Source: Thiosocius sp963736445 (lineage in GTDB: Bacteria > Pseudomonadota > Gammaproteobacteria > Chromatiales > Chromatiaceae). From it: 64,000 nt of DNA. The DNA lies in the NCBI GenBank assembly GCA_963736445.1, contig CAVTOY010000008.1, positions 1-64,000 on the forward strand, read 5' to 3'. A program made the position numbers and the translations under genes. The notes below the pieces were generated by a model. The model was not told the origin of the DNA. It did not search any database and saw only the letters and a list, made by a program, of their open reading frames with translations. Shown here piece after piece: positions 1-8,010 of this stretch (its first letter is position 1; every line of letters starts with the position of its first letter).

Positions 1-527
1 TGGCGAACGCGTTCGGCCAGATCGGCGCCACTCAGACGACCGAGCGCCGCGCCGGGCAACACATTGTCAGCAATAGGAGGAATGAATCGGGCGCGCAGTG
101 CCTGCCAGCAACGACTGGCGGCAAAACCCTCGCGCCACCAGCGCCGCCAACGGGCGATCGTCTGTGGCCACAGATCCAGTTGCTCGATTAACTGCCGGCG
201 CCGGCGGTCGGTCAGGCCGTGCTGCAGCGCGCTGACCAGGATCAGGATCACACCCAGATAGACCTTGCGGCCGAGAAAGCGCACCGACGGTGGCGTGGTG
301 CGTCGCCGGCAATCGTCATGGGCACAACAGAAACTCAGTCGGCGTTGATAACCGGCGGTCAGCGGCTCACGTAGTCCGCGCGGCTTGCGCGGGTAGTCGG
401 CCACGTGCAACCGCCCGCTACAGTACGGACAGCCGGCCTGGCGGACCGCCGCGGCGATCGCCTGGTCGAGTTCAAACAGCTGTTGGTAAAAGCTGGATTG
501 GCAGAAAAAGTCCTGACACACTGGCAT
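1..527 (-). CDS. Zinc-ribbon/HTH protein of insertion-element type, C-terminus cut by window edge
   Basis: An open frame reads from an ATG at 527 through the left edge with no stop (at least 175 residues). Seen: an early CPYC pair (about residues 32-35) and a later CC...C cluster followed by RRRT, typical of a zinc ribbon that reads a DNA end. An HTH-like stretch follows (QLIEQLDLWPQTIARWRRWW). I recall this arrangement from proteins encoded with insertion sequences, but I cannot name the family. Just upstream, at 567-600, lies an imperfect CCCCCTC/GAGGGGG inverted repeat that could belong to an element end. Function as a transposition accessory protein is inference. Confidence 0.6.
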   Translation of the reverse strand, partial: MPVCQDFFCQSSFYQQLFELDQAIAAAVRQAGCPYCSGRLHVADYPRKPRGLREPLTAGYQRRLSFCCAHDDCRRRTTPPSVRFLGRKVYLGVILILVSALQHGLTDRRRRQLIEQLDLWPQTIARWRRWWREGFAASRCWQALRARFIPPIADNVLPGAALGRLSGADLAERVR

Positions 528-667
528 TGTCTCGCTGTGTTTTCTTGGTCGAAAATCAGGAGACAGCCCCCTCGGGTAACGGTCAAGTTATTTGAGGGGG
601 TTCTTCTTTGTTCATCACGTAATTTGATCGGAAAGGCGCCGAAACACCGAAGCTTTTCTGCTCGTGC

Positions 668-1612
668 TCAGTCCAGCAGGGAATACTCATCCTCCAGAAC
701 CCTGTCGATCACCCAGAGCAATTGCTCAGGCGGCGACAGAGAGGATTGCGGCAAGACCGCCAGCACGGCTTCCAGGCACGAGCCAATCGCCATGGCGGTT
801 TCCCCCTCGTCATCGGACTGTTCGACCTGAGCATTACCCCTGGTCCAGAGTTCCGCACCAAGCTGCAGGACCGCATCCGAATGATCCCGGTCGGCCAGTG
901 CCCGCAGTTGTTCTTCGACGTGGGAGAAATCAGGCAGACTGCCTTCGCCGCGCCAGTGGTTGTACCAGGCGGGCTGGGCGGTGAGATCACGGATCTCCGA
1001 TCTTAGCGCGCGAACGAGTTTGTCTGTTTGGCCGCTGGCGAGCTGTTCATTTTCGACGATATGCTGCCTGACGTCGGGGAACTGGCCGCTCAGACCAATT
1101 AGCAGGTTTACCAGTTCTTCGCGGCGTTTGTCCCCCAGTATTTTGCTGACCTTCGCTTGTGCCTTTGTATGTCGTGGCGTGGAGTCGTATACCGCCGAGT
1201 CGTCATCCTCCCACTCGTCATCCAGCCATTCTTCGTCTTCTTTCGTATCCTCATGCAGTGCCTCGTGGAGATCGCTGTTCTCATCGAGTAGGGGAATCAT
1301 CTCCTTTCTCTTGACGTATTCCACGGCCGCCAGGATTACTGCTACCGCATACTTGCACGGACCCCATGAATAGGGACAGGTGCAGAAGTACTCGAAGTCA
1401 CCAGCGCCATCGATGCGGACCGAAGTGGCGTACCGTTCGCCACCGGTCACCCATGCGACAAGGGTATTGTCCTCAGTGCGGGAGAGCTGGCCGACCCGCT
1501 TCACATAGCCCTTGCCCCGATTAAGTATTTTTTCTCCGGCCCAGTCGTGGGGATCATCGAAAGTCAATCTCCGCAGGACGGTATTGATGGATTTCACTCT
1601 ACTACGATTCAT
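668..1612 (-). CDS. SWIM zinc-finger family protein with His-to-Tyr change in the motif
   Basis: 314 residues. The N-terminus (to about residue 110) holds a SWIM-type zinc finger, CTCPYSWGPCKYAVAV, at about residues 94-109. Known: the SWIM signature is CxCx(n)CxH, with all four residues binding zinc. Here the last ligand is Tyr (TAT), one base from His (CAT). A very acidic linker follows (about residues 140-165, many D/E) and then a helical C-terminal region. SWIM proteins bind nucleic acid or partner proteins; the partner here is unknown. The gene stands alone, about 90 bp from the GNAT gene. Whether the altered finger still folds is unclear. Confidence 0.8.
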   Translation of the reverse strand: MNRSRVKSINTVLRRLTFDDPHDWAGEKILNRGKGYVKRVGQLSRTEDNTLVAWVTGGERYATSVRIDGAGDFEYFCTCPYSWGPCKYAVAVILAAVEYVKRKEMIPLLDENSDLHEALHEDTKEDEEWLDDEWEDDDSAVYDSTPRHTKAQAKVSKILGDKRREELVNLLIGLSGQFPDVRQHIVENEQLASGQTDKLVRALRSEIRDLTAQPAWYNHWRGEGSLPDFSHVEEQLRALADRDHSDAVLQLGAELWTRGNAQVEQSDDEGETAMAIGSCLEAVLAVLPQSSLSPPEQLLWVIDRVLEDEYSLLD

Positions 1613-1701
1613 TGCTCGTTTGGCAGACTTGGAATGGCAGGTTGTAGATACGCTGAGGGTGCTGCATTTGCCTGATCGCGCCTTCCTTATTTATTCGCCG
1701 A

Positions 1702-2265
1702 TTATGCGCTTTCCCCTCGGCCCTTGGCTTCTTTGACCGCGGCAGCGACTTGGCCAATGGGCAAGAACATAGCGACGGGCTCGGGTCGATCGCCGAGGAC
1801 GCCACTGATCAGGTCGATCGGTTTGAAGCCCAAGGACGAATAGAAAGTGATCGCATCCGGTTTGGCATCTACGACCATACCGATACAGCCAACGCGGTCT
1901 CGCATGTCCAGAGCAAGTTCAAGCAAGACGCGTAGCAAAAGTCTGCCGATGCCATGCCCCTGGTAGTGCTGGTCCACTGCCAGTCGGGCAAGCCGCAGGA
2001 TGGGCGGTGGATAAGAGGGAAGGCGACGACGCAGGTTCTTCGTCAGCTTTTCTGCAACCATCTCTCCGCTGGAGACGGTGACAAAACCTACAATTCGGTC
2101 CCCATGGACGGCGACATAGGTTGTTCCGATATGGTGTCGAAACTGATTCTGCCCCGCGTAGCGCTGGAAAAAGCGATCGAGATCGATATTTCCACTGCGA
2201 AATTCGGTTCGGTCGTCCCGGGGTTCCAGTCTCCTGACGCGAACTTCGAGCTTCGCGTTACCCAC
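1702..2265 (-). CDS. GNAT acetyltransferase toxin (TacT/AtaT-like)
   Basis: 187 residues with the GNAT acetyl-CoA signature: RLARLAVDQHYQGHGIGRLL carries the (Q/R)xxGxG/A loop, and FYSSLGF is the C-terminal Tyr-containing motif. Start and stop overlap the upstream ribbon-helix-helix gene by 8 bp, the usual antitoxin-toxin arrangement. Known: GNAT toxins of this class acetylate the amino group of aminoacyl-tRNAs and stop translation. Compared with the family (about 160-175 residues) it has a short extra basic tail. The tRNA target is not deducible. A second intact and one decayed relative lie at 4840-5343 and 28695-28866. Confidence 0.85.
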   Translation of the reverse strand: MGNAKLEVRVRRLEPRDDRTEFRSGNIDLDRFFQRYAGQNQFRHHIGTTYVAVHGDRIVGFVTVSSGEMVAEKLTKNLRRRLPSYPPPILRLARLAVDQHYQGHGIGRLLLRVLLELALDMRDRVGCIGMVVDAKPDAITFYSSLGFKPIDLISGVLGDRPEPVAMFLPIGQVAAAVKEAKGRGESA

Positions 2266-2524
2266 TGAACAATGCTTTCAGAGCTTCCGTTGGCTGGTCT
2301 TCCTGGGTGACGCGTTCGGCGATTTCTGTCATTGCCTCTTCAGTTAAGACTAACCGGGAGGGAATAATCAAATCCTCTGGAATCTCCCGCAACGCCTGAA
2401 GGTGGTGCTGCAGTGCCTCCTCGATCAAGTAGGCTTTCTTCACACCGCGGCGTTTGACATAGGCTTCAACCTCGGCCTTGGTTTCTTCCGATATGTAGGC
2501 GGAAACTTGTGTGGTTGTGGACAT
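2258..2524 (-). CDS. Ribbon-helix-helix antitoxin for the adjacent GNAT toxin
   Basis: 88 residues starting MSTTTQVSAYISEETKAEVE. The start at 2524 is chosen because GGAGA sits 6-7 bp upstream; an in-frame ATG 66 bp further upstream would place the start beyond the operator. The N-terminal strand plus two helices (about residues 5-45, with YVKRRGVKKAYLIEEAL) fit the MetJ/Arc-like DNA-binding fold. The C-terminal third would wrap the toxin. Autoregulation is expected, and the palindromic sites immediately upstream at 2536-2561 support it. Toxin pairing is inferred from the 8-bp overlap. Confidence 0.82.
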   Translation of the reverse strand: MSTTTQVSAYISEETKAEVEAYVKRRGVKKAYLIEEALQHHLQALREIPEDLIIPSRLVLTEEAMTEIAERVTQEDQPTEALKALFSG

Positions 2525-2535
2525 GGCAGCTCTCC

Positions 2536-2561
2536 ATCTACATAAATGTAGATTTATGTAG
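2536..2561 (-). promoter_or_regulatory. Probable RHH antitoxin operator (three TGTAG boxes)
   Basis: Directly upstream of the antitoxin start lie ATCTACAT (2536-2543) and ATGTAGAT (2546-2553), a perfect palindrome with a 2-bp centre, followed by a third TGTAG (2557-2561) exactly 10 bp after the second. Helically phased repeats of this kind are how RHH dimers bind cooperatively. The AT-rich stretch may also overlap the promoter. Operator function is inference. Confidence 0.65.
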
Positions 2562-2670
2562 ACAATACCACGGGTCCGTGATGTGGCCAAGCTCCGAATA
2601 GATTTGGGGTGCCGTTAGACACGATCTGGACACGATGCCTTTGTAACCGGCTGAAAAACAAGAAAACACC

Positions 2671-2730
2671 GAATGTTCGAATTCCTCCCTCTCCGCCAAA
2701 TACAAAAAGGTCCCCGAGTGGGGCCTTTTG
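2671..2730 (+). terminator. tRNA-Ser-like 3' end remnant followed by an intrinsic terminator
   Basis: At 2676-2697 the sequence reads like a T-arm and acceptor 3' end of tRNA-Ser (TTCGAAT... then CCTCTCCGCCA), but no matching 5' half exists upstream. A hairpin follows at 2705-2730 (AAAAGG, CCCC / GGGG, CCTTTT, one bulge) ending in a T-rich run, as commonly found after tRNA genes. Best read as the scar of a tRNA gene or of an element that used its 3' end. Confidence 0.5.
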
Positions 2731-2768
2731 TGTTTTGGGCTACGAGCGATTGATTCGAACCCTCGATT

Positions 2769-2883
2769 TCAAAATGGTGGTTCGACAAGGAGCGGCGAAG
2801 CCGCGGGGCAGAACGTCGCCACGCAGAGGCGGCGGCCCGAAGGGCGAGGGCGCAGCCCGAGTAATCCCTCCCTCTCCGCCAAT
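2769..2883 (+). repeat. 115-bp direct repeat, copy 1, ending in tRNA-Ser-like 3' end
   Basis: Matches 5788-5902 at 111 of 115 positions with no gaps (counted by eye). It ends in CCCTCCCTCTCCGCCA, the 3' acceptor sequence of a tRNA-Ser, and contains GC-rich internal hairpins. The pair brackets the SEC-C gene and the second toxin-antitoxin module, so it resembles attachment-site duplications of a tRNA-targeting element. No integrase is present between the copies. Confidence 0.85.
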
Positions 2884-3321
2884 TCATTTAATAGAAACAG
2901 ATACTTAAGTCCGATTTTTTCGCAACTCCAAAATCCCTCGGTACGGTCTGATTACGCAGGACTTTTCAAACAGTTGCCAGCATGATCGATGCAAATTGGT
3001 CCTTAGATCGCGTGTCGAGATAGACACGATTTTGGAGAGTTGCAGGGCGCTGGCAGTTGATGCAGCATTTCACTGCGATCAAGTAACCCGTAGGTTGGGA
3101 AACACCTTTCGCGAGTGAAACCGGCCACAAGCTGCCTGAGACCTTCGTTCTCGCTTGCTGCCGCGAACGTCAAAGTTCGTGCTTCTATCTCGAAGACGCC
3201 GTTGAGCAACTAATTTGGTGTGTAAAGCCTCGCAAGGATGGTGCAGGATTTAGGTTCAGCCAGATAATGTGACCCGTCGCTGGCAACCTGTTGGCAAGCA
3301 AGACTCTGATGACCCTGGATG

Positions 3322-4770
3322 ATGAAACCCGGACGTAACGATCCATGTCCCTGCGGTAGCGGCAACAAATACAAGAAGTGCTGCCTGCCCAAAGATGCCG
3401 CATCGGTCGCCAATCTGAACTGACAGAAGATGCGTCGCACGGAGGGCGAGCTTGTCCATGCCTTGCTTAAGCACGCCGACAAGTATTATGGGCCGAGCGC
3501 GGTGGCCGAGGCCTGGGACGAGTTCTCTCTTTGGAGCGACGTACCGTTGGATCCGGAAGCGGAGCCCGAGGTAGAGTCGGCCTTCATCCCCTGGTTCGTG
3601 TTCAACTGGGTACCGGACAATGCTGAGGTGAGCGCGGCCGAGCACCTGCCGGAGACGCCGGTGGCGTTGCACTACCTCGAGCACGAGCGTGCACGTATTG
3701 ATTCTTATCGTCGCCGTTTCGTCGAAGAGATCTGTTCCCAGCCCTACAGCTTCTTTGCGGTCAAGGATGTCGATCCCGGCAACGGGATGACCCTCAAGGA
3801 TATGTTTCTTGGCAGGGAGATCTATGTCCACGAACGCCAGGCGAAAACGATGCTGGACAAGGGATCGATCATCTACTCAAGCATCATCGAAATGGACGGC
3901 GATGCGATTATGGTCGGCTGTGCACCCACGGTGATACCGTCAGCGTACCTGAATGACTTCATCGACATGCGCGAGAATTTCGAGAAGCGGGTCGGGAGGG
4001 TCGATAGCGACGTTCTGAGGGAATACGACATTGAGTTGCGGACCATCTATTACGATATCCGGGAGGATCTGCACAACCCGGTTCCGCCGCAGGTCCACAA
4101 CACCGATGGCGACCCGTTGCAGCTGACCAAGCTTCACTATGCGCTCAGCTGCATGCCCCGGGAGGCGCTGGATGCCTTGGCCACACTAGCGCTGGTCGAA
4201 GATGCCGAGGAACTGACCGATGGGGTCCGCTTCGATCAGCAAGGAGAATTGGAGTCGGTCGAATTTCCCTGGCTGAAAAAGGGCAACAGGAAAAACCCGG
4301 GGTGGGACAACACCATGTTGGGCCACATCGTGATCGATGGCCAAGAGTTGACCATCGACGTCAATTCACAGGAACGGGCCGACGCGATCAAACGCAAGAT
4401 AACTCGCCGACTCGGCAAGCGGGCGAGTTTCCGCCACGCGGTGATCCAGTCACCGGAAAAAATGCTCGAGGAGGCCGCGGCTGGCGGTTCCGATAACAGC
4501 CTGTCGCCCGCTGGGCCATCAAGCGAGGAACTGCAGGCATTGCCTGAGGTACAGGCAAAACTTCGCGAGATGGCTGATCAACATTGGAAGGCGTGGCTGG
4601 ATACGCCGCTGCCGGCCTTGCAGGAAGCGACGCCGCGCCAGGCGGCGAAAACGGCATCCGGCAGAGAGCGGCTGGAAGCGCTGTTCCTGCAGTTCGAGCG
4701 ACACAATGAGTCACCGCAACCCTTCAGCCCCGATGTGGCATCGCTGCGGCGCGCGCTGGGGTTGAGCTGA
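3322..4770 (+). pseudogene. SEC-C motif protein interrupted by an in-frame TGA
   Basis: An ATG at 3322 opens a frame encoding PCPCGSGNKYKKCC, a SEC-C zinc motif (about residues 9-22). It hits TGA at 3421-3423, and the same frame then continues for 446 residues from ATG 3430 to 4770. Because the frame is identical on both sides, the simplest reading is one protein of about 482 residues whose TGG (Trp) became TGA. The downstream part is mostly soluble and acidic, with no membrane segments, and resembles no enzyme I can name. SEC-C motifs mediate zinc-dependent protein contacts (as in SecA). A truncated protein could still start at ATG 3430, so loss of function is not certain. Confidence 0.75.
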
Positions 4771-4839
4771 AAAGGTAACTCCAGAGTCGCGGTCGGCAGG
4801 CTTTTCGCGTCGACGATTATTGCTACGGGCAGCGAGATT

Positions 4840-5343
4840 TCAGTCAACCGATTTGGTCACGGTATCCATTGTAAGAAACAGCTTGAGTGGTTGGCTGGGC
4901 AGTTGGATGAAACCGAACTGTCGATAGAACTTTGCTGCGCTTTCGTTCAACGCGTCCACCACTACGGCGTAGACTGCCAGCACCTGGCTTGCCAGAGCGA
5001 ACCGCTGTAGGGCATCCGCGATCAAGATAGCGCCGAGCCCCTGACCCTGATAGGACTTGTCTACGGCTAGGCGACCCAGCAGCGCCACCGGGACCGGATA
5101 CCTGGGCAGCCGGTGCCGAAATTTCTCCGGAAGATCAGCGGCGGCGAGGCTGCTGGCACTCAGGCTGTAATAACCAATCACACGCTGCGGTTCACCTGGC
5201 GGTGAGGCGACGAAGACCCGGTTGACCCGGCGCCGGATATCCTGGTTGGCATAGTGGTGGAGGTAGAGGTCGAGCGAGGCTTCACCGCAGTCGAAGTTCT
5301 CCCGGTCGTGCCGTTTGTCGAGCGGCGTTATGACGAGTTCCAA
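4840..5343 (-). CDS. GNAT acetyltransferase toxin (TacT-like), second module
   Basis: 167 residues, the usual length of the family. Seen: an N-terminal FDCGEASLDLYLHHYA stretch typical of TacT-like toxins, the acetyl-CoA loop in GRLAVDKSYQGQGLG, and the C-terminal FYRQFGF motif. It follows the DUF1778 antitoxin gene by 12 bp on the same strand. Known: such toxins block translation by acetylating charged tRNAs. It differs clearly in sequence from the GNAT at 1702-2265, so the two are not a recent duplication. It lies inside the segment bracketed by the 115-bp repeats. Confidence 0.88.
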   Translation of the reverse strand: MELVITPLDKRHDRENFDCGEASLDLYLHHYANQDIRRRVNRVFVASPPGEPQRVIGYYSLSASSLAAADLPEKFRHRLPRYPVPVALLGRLAVDKSYQGQGLGAILIADALQRFALASQVLAVYAVVVDALNESAAKFYRQFGFIQLPSQPLKLFLTMDTVTKSVD

Positions 5344-5355
5344 GCGGTTGATCTC

Positions 5356-5640
5356 TTACCGCTGGACGCGCTTCTTGTGTTCGGCGAAGGCCTTCCTGAG
5401 TTTGGGGTTCGGCTTGGGAGGATTATCAAGCGCATCCAGGAACACCTCCCAATCGGCCTCATCCAACATAATGGACTCGTGTTCGTGGATCACCTCGTCG
5501 GCCGCATGCAGCGCCTGGCCGAGCACGAATTCTGACAGGCTCTTGTGGGCATAGGCGGCCGCTCGCTCCAATTTCTGTTTAGAAAGGGCGTCGAGACGAA
5601 TGTGCATGCGTTCCTGTTTTACGGTTTCGGTGCCAGCCAT
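5356..5640 (-). CDS. DUF1778 (TacA-like) antitoxin
   Basis: 94 residues: an N-terminal RHH DNA-binding region (residues about 8-50: RMHIRLDALSKQKLERAA and SLSEFVLGQAL) and a basic, proline-containing C-terminal tail (DNPPKPNPKLRKAF) of the kind that occludes the toxin active site. ATG at 5640 with GGAGA 8 bp upstream. It precedes its GNAT partner in the same transcript, giving the antitoxin-first order. Autorepression is expected; an inverted repeat sits just upstream (5670-5688). Confidence 0.88.
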   Translation of the reverse strand: MAGTETVKQERMHIRLDALSKQKLERAAAYAHKSLSEFVLGQALHAADEVIHEHESIMLDEADWEVFLDALDNPPKPNPKLRKAFAEHKKRVQR

Positions 5641-5669
5641 CGGTGTATCTCCGTCGAATGCCCGAAAGT

Positions 5670-5688
5670 GTACGCCAAACGTGCGTAC
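5670..5688 (-). promoter_or_regulatory. Candidate operator of the DUF1778-GNAT module
   Basis: GTACGC (5670-5675) and GCGTAC (5683-5688) form a perfect 6-bp inverted repeat 30 bp upstream of the antitoxin start, where an autoregulatory RHH site would be expected. Function is inferred from position only. Confidence 0.4.
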
Positions 5689-5787
5689 GATGCAATGTTG
5701 ATAGGGCGCGGGTCAACCGGAAATTCGGTTCGCTGCCGGATGTCGGTAGACACGATCTGGACTCGGTTGGATTCGAACCCGAGATAG

Positions 5788-5902
5788 TCAAAATGGTGGT
5801 TCGACAAGGAGCGGCGAAGCCGCGAGGCAGAACGTCGCCACGCAGTGGCGGCGGCCCGAAGGCCGAGGGCGTAGCCCGAGTAATCCCTCCCTCTCCGCCA
5901 AT
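5788..5902 (+). repeat. 115-bp direct repeat, copy 2, ending in tRNA-Ser-like 3' end
   Basis: Second copy of the repeat at 2769-2883, four mismatches, same orientation, same tRNA-Ser-like CCTCTCCGCCA end. Just upstream both copies also share TAGACACGATCTGGAC (2623-2638 and 5747-5762), so the duplicated unit is longer but partly diverged. A degenerate hairpin follows. Confidence 0.85.
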
Positions 5903-6005
5903 AAAGCAAGAGGCCCCCGCGTAGCGCCTTTTGCAGCGCCTTCTGTAGCTGGAGAATGTTTTGATCAAGGCGAATAGATTCGTCGCGGTGCATTAGCAGT
6001 TTTCG

Positions 6006-6067
6006 CGGTCGCATGCGCGCTACAGGAGCGCAAGTTTGATCCGATCCAGCGCACATGCAGCTGCGGT
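6006..6067 (+). repeat. About 60-bp dispersed repeat D, copy 1 (left arm around thioredoxin gene)
   Basis: Begins CGGTCGCATGCGCGCTACAG and ends GCACATGCAGCTGCGG. Its reverse complement, with few differences, lies at 7414-7476 on the far side of the thioredoxin gene. A third copy in direct orientation is at 31546-31612. Confidence 0.75.
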
Positions 6068-6271
6068 TTTTTCACTCGGGTGCGCCGGAAGCGCACTGGC
6101 CGGGGCCAGTGAAGATGGAATACCGCACCGCTGTCTCAATCCGGGAAAAACAGGTGTAATTGTCCCTCGCTTATTGCCGGTTTTTCGAGAGGTAAAACCC
6201 GGTCCGGCTGCTTATACTCTCGGGGGCTTAGTTCTCGAAACGAATTCTCAGTCAATCAGAGAGGTTGTTCG

Positions 6272-7300
6272 ATGTTGTCCGAAAAGATGCGTGCCCTACC
6301 GATTATCCTCACCCTCTGTTGGCTTGGTGCAGGAATAGTTTCCGCGGCCACCACCACCCCGGGCAAAGTGGTCGGTGGCAAGAGCTCGGAACATCCGGGC
6401 TGGTTCAAAGAGAGCTTTCTGGACATCGCCGAGGACGTCGGTGAGGCGGCCGAGGCCGACAAGCATGTGATCCTGTTCATGCACCTCAACGGTTGTCCCT
6501 ATTGCTACAAGATGACCGAGGAGAACTTCAAACAAGCGCCATACACGGAATTCATCAAGAAAAACTTCGAAGTCATCGCTATCAACGTCAAAGGAGACAG
6601 AGAAGTGGCGCTGACCGAGGAGACCAGTCTTACCGAGAAGGAGCTGGCTGTCCGGCTGAAGGTGATGTACACCCCGACGATCGTCTTTCTCAATCAGCAG
6701 AACAAGGCGGTAGCCCGGGTCGACGGCTATCGCTCGGTGCCCGATTTCAAACACGTGCTGGACTATGTTCAGGAAAAGGCCTACCTCGACTCCTCGCTGT
6801 CGAGCTACGTAGATACCAGGAAGGAAGCGGTCTACAGCTTTCGTGACCACCCCCAGTTGAAACAGGTGAGCGACCTGAAGTCGGTGGCGGATCAGCCATT
6901 GGCGGTAATCTTCGAGGACAAGGGCTGCCTGGACTGCGATGCCCTGTATGACGGTCACCTCGAGCGTCCCGAGGTCCGTGAGGTCCTAAAAAACTACACC
7001 TTCGTTCGCCTGGATGCCCTGTCGGAGGAACCGATCGTCGACGTAGAGGGCAACTCGATTACGCCCAGGGCCTACGCGGAGAAACTGGGCCTCGTTTACC
7101 GTCCCAGCATCGTGCTGTTTGACAAGGGCAAAGAGGTAACCCGCATCAACAGCAAACTCTACAGTTACCACTTCGAAGAGGTGTTGCGTTACGTGGGGGA
7201 GCGCCACTACGAGCAGTATCCCGAAAGCTTCTATGACTACCTCGACGTACGCACGGCTGAGATCACCGCCAGCGGTCGTGACGTCGATCTTTCGAGGTGA
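6272..7300 (+). CDS. Exported protein with two thioredoxin-like domains (SoxW/DsbD-gamma-like)
   Basis: 342 residues. A signal peptide covers about residues 1-25 (hydrophobic PIILTLCWLGAGIVSA). The first thioredoxin-like domain (about residues 45-170) has the redox motif CPYC. The second (about 195-320) has CLDC. Each domain carries the cis-Pro region (YTPTIVF and YRPSIVL). Known: periplasmic thioredoxins of this kind reduce or shuttle disulfides or sulfane sulfur for the Sox system. Here no sox gene is adjacent, so the partner is unknown. GAGAGG lies ahead of ATG 6272; ATG 6287 is an alternative start. The gene is monocistronic and lies between inverted copies of repeat D. Confidence 0.85.
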   Translation: MLSEKMRALPIILTLCWLGAGIVSAATTTPGKVVGGKSSEHPGWFKESFLDIAEDVGEAAEADKHVILFMHLNGCPYCYKMTEENFKQAPYTEFIKKNFEVIAINVKGDREVALTEETSLTEKELAVRLKVMYTPTIVFLNQQNKAVARVDGYRSVPDFKHVLDYVQEKAYLDSSLSSYVDTRKEAVYSFRDHPQLKQVSDLKSVADQPLAVIFEDKGCLDCDALYDGHLERPEVREVLKNYTFVRLDALSEEPIVDVEGNSITPRAYAEKLGLVYRPSIVLFDKGKEVTRINSKLYSYHFEEVLRYVGERHYEQYPESFYDYLDVRTAEITASGRDVDLSR

Positions 7301-7413
7301 ACGCCGCGTGGCGGCAGGCGCCAGCCGGTCCGCGCGGATAGCAGCAACCGTAGACCGGCCTTGCGCATAAGCGGCAGCAATCGTGATTGAACAGGGCGCA
7401 ACACTGTAATAAC

Positions 7414-7476
7414 TCCGCAGCCGCATGTGCGCCTAGCTCGGCTCGAACTCGCGCCTCTGTAGCGCGCATGCGACCG
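7414..7476 (-). repeat. Dispersed repeat D, copy 2, inverted
   Basis: Reverse complement of 6006-6067, giving inverted arms around the thioredoxin gene about 1.35 kb apart. No transposase and no clear target duplication were seen. Confidence 0.75.
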
Positions 7477-7567
7477 TAAAAACTGCTAATGGACCGTTGC
7501 TGGTGTTTGGGCCTTGATCGAAATATTCTTCAGCTTCGAGACGATTTTAGGACCCCGTTTTTGCGTT

Positions 7568-7668
7568 TTCACACATTACCCTGGGCCGGGAAGCGACGAA
7601 GAAGCCGCCTCTGTTTGAAACCCTGAGCGAATTACTCGGGCATGAGTCCACCAACACCAAGCCGACCT
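7568..7668 (+). repeat. Dispersed repeat B, copy 1
   Basis: A core of the form GAAa-CCTGAGCGA-n-T-ACTCGGGCATG-n-GTCC, preceded by CTGGGCCGGGAAG-GACGAAGAAGCCGC. Further copies lie at 29875-29955, 31606-31715, 37461-37533 and 39418-39460. Apart from repeat D and this copy, the 7301-7974 interval shows nothing recognisable. Confidence 0.7.
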
Positions 7669-8010
7669 CTGGATCCTGCGGACGGGCTGCGGTTGCCAGC
7701 CTGAAGCGGACATTCGTTATGGCCTCACTTCGATTCGGCATTATGTTCCGCTGAGCCAGTTTATGGATACATCATTGCGATCACGGACTCTTGTCCAACG
7801 AGCTTTCTTGCCGTGTTCCGTGGGTCGCCGCGAAAGCTGCAGCGAGTGATGCGTGTAGCAGATTCCCTCAAAGCCGGTTTTCATCTTTGATGAAGCCGCC
7901 ACCGCAATAATTGTGCTCGTCGGGCGCTTCAATGGCCTTACTATGTTGGCTCCTACCAATTGGAGAAGACAGCGATGCGAGTTCACGCGACAACGGCGTA
8001 CGTCTTATTT

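Noticed and set aside
2600..2900. Complete tRNA-Ser gene
   Set aside because: Only the 3' acceptor end is recognisable. No 5' GGAGAGG half or cloverleaf arms could be found.
3322..3423. UGA read as selenocysteine in the SEC-C protein
   Set aside because: The position fits Trp, the name SEC-C is unrelated to selenocysteine, and no SECIS-like hairpin is evident after the codon.
2620..5910. Integron cassette array with attC sites around the TA genes
   Set aside because: A GTTAGAC box occurs near 2621, but the second copy lacks it, the genes point in different directions, and no integrase or R''/R' pairing was found.
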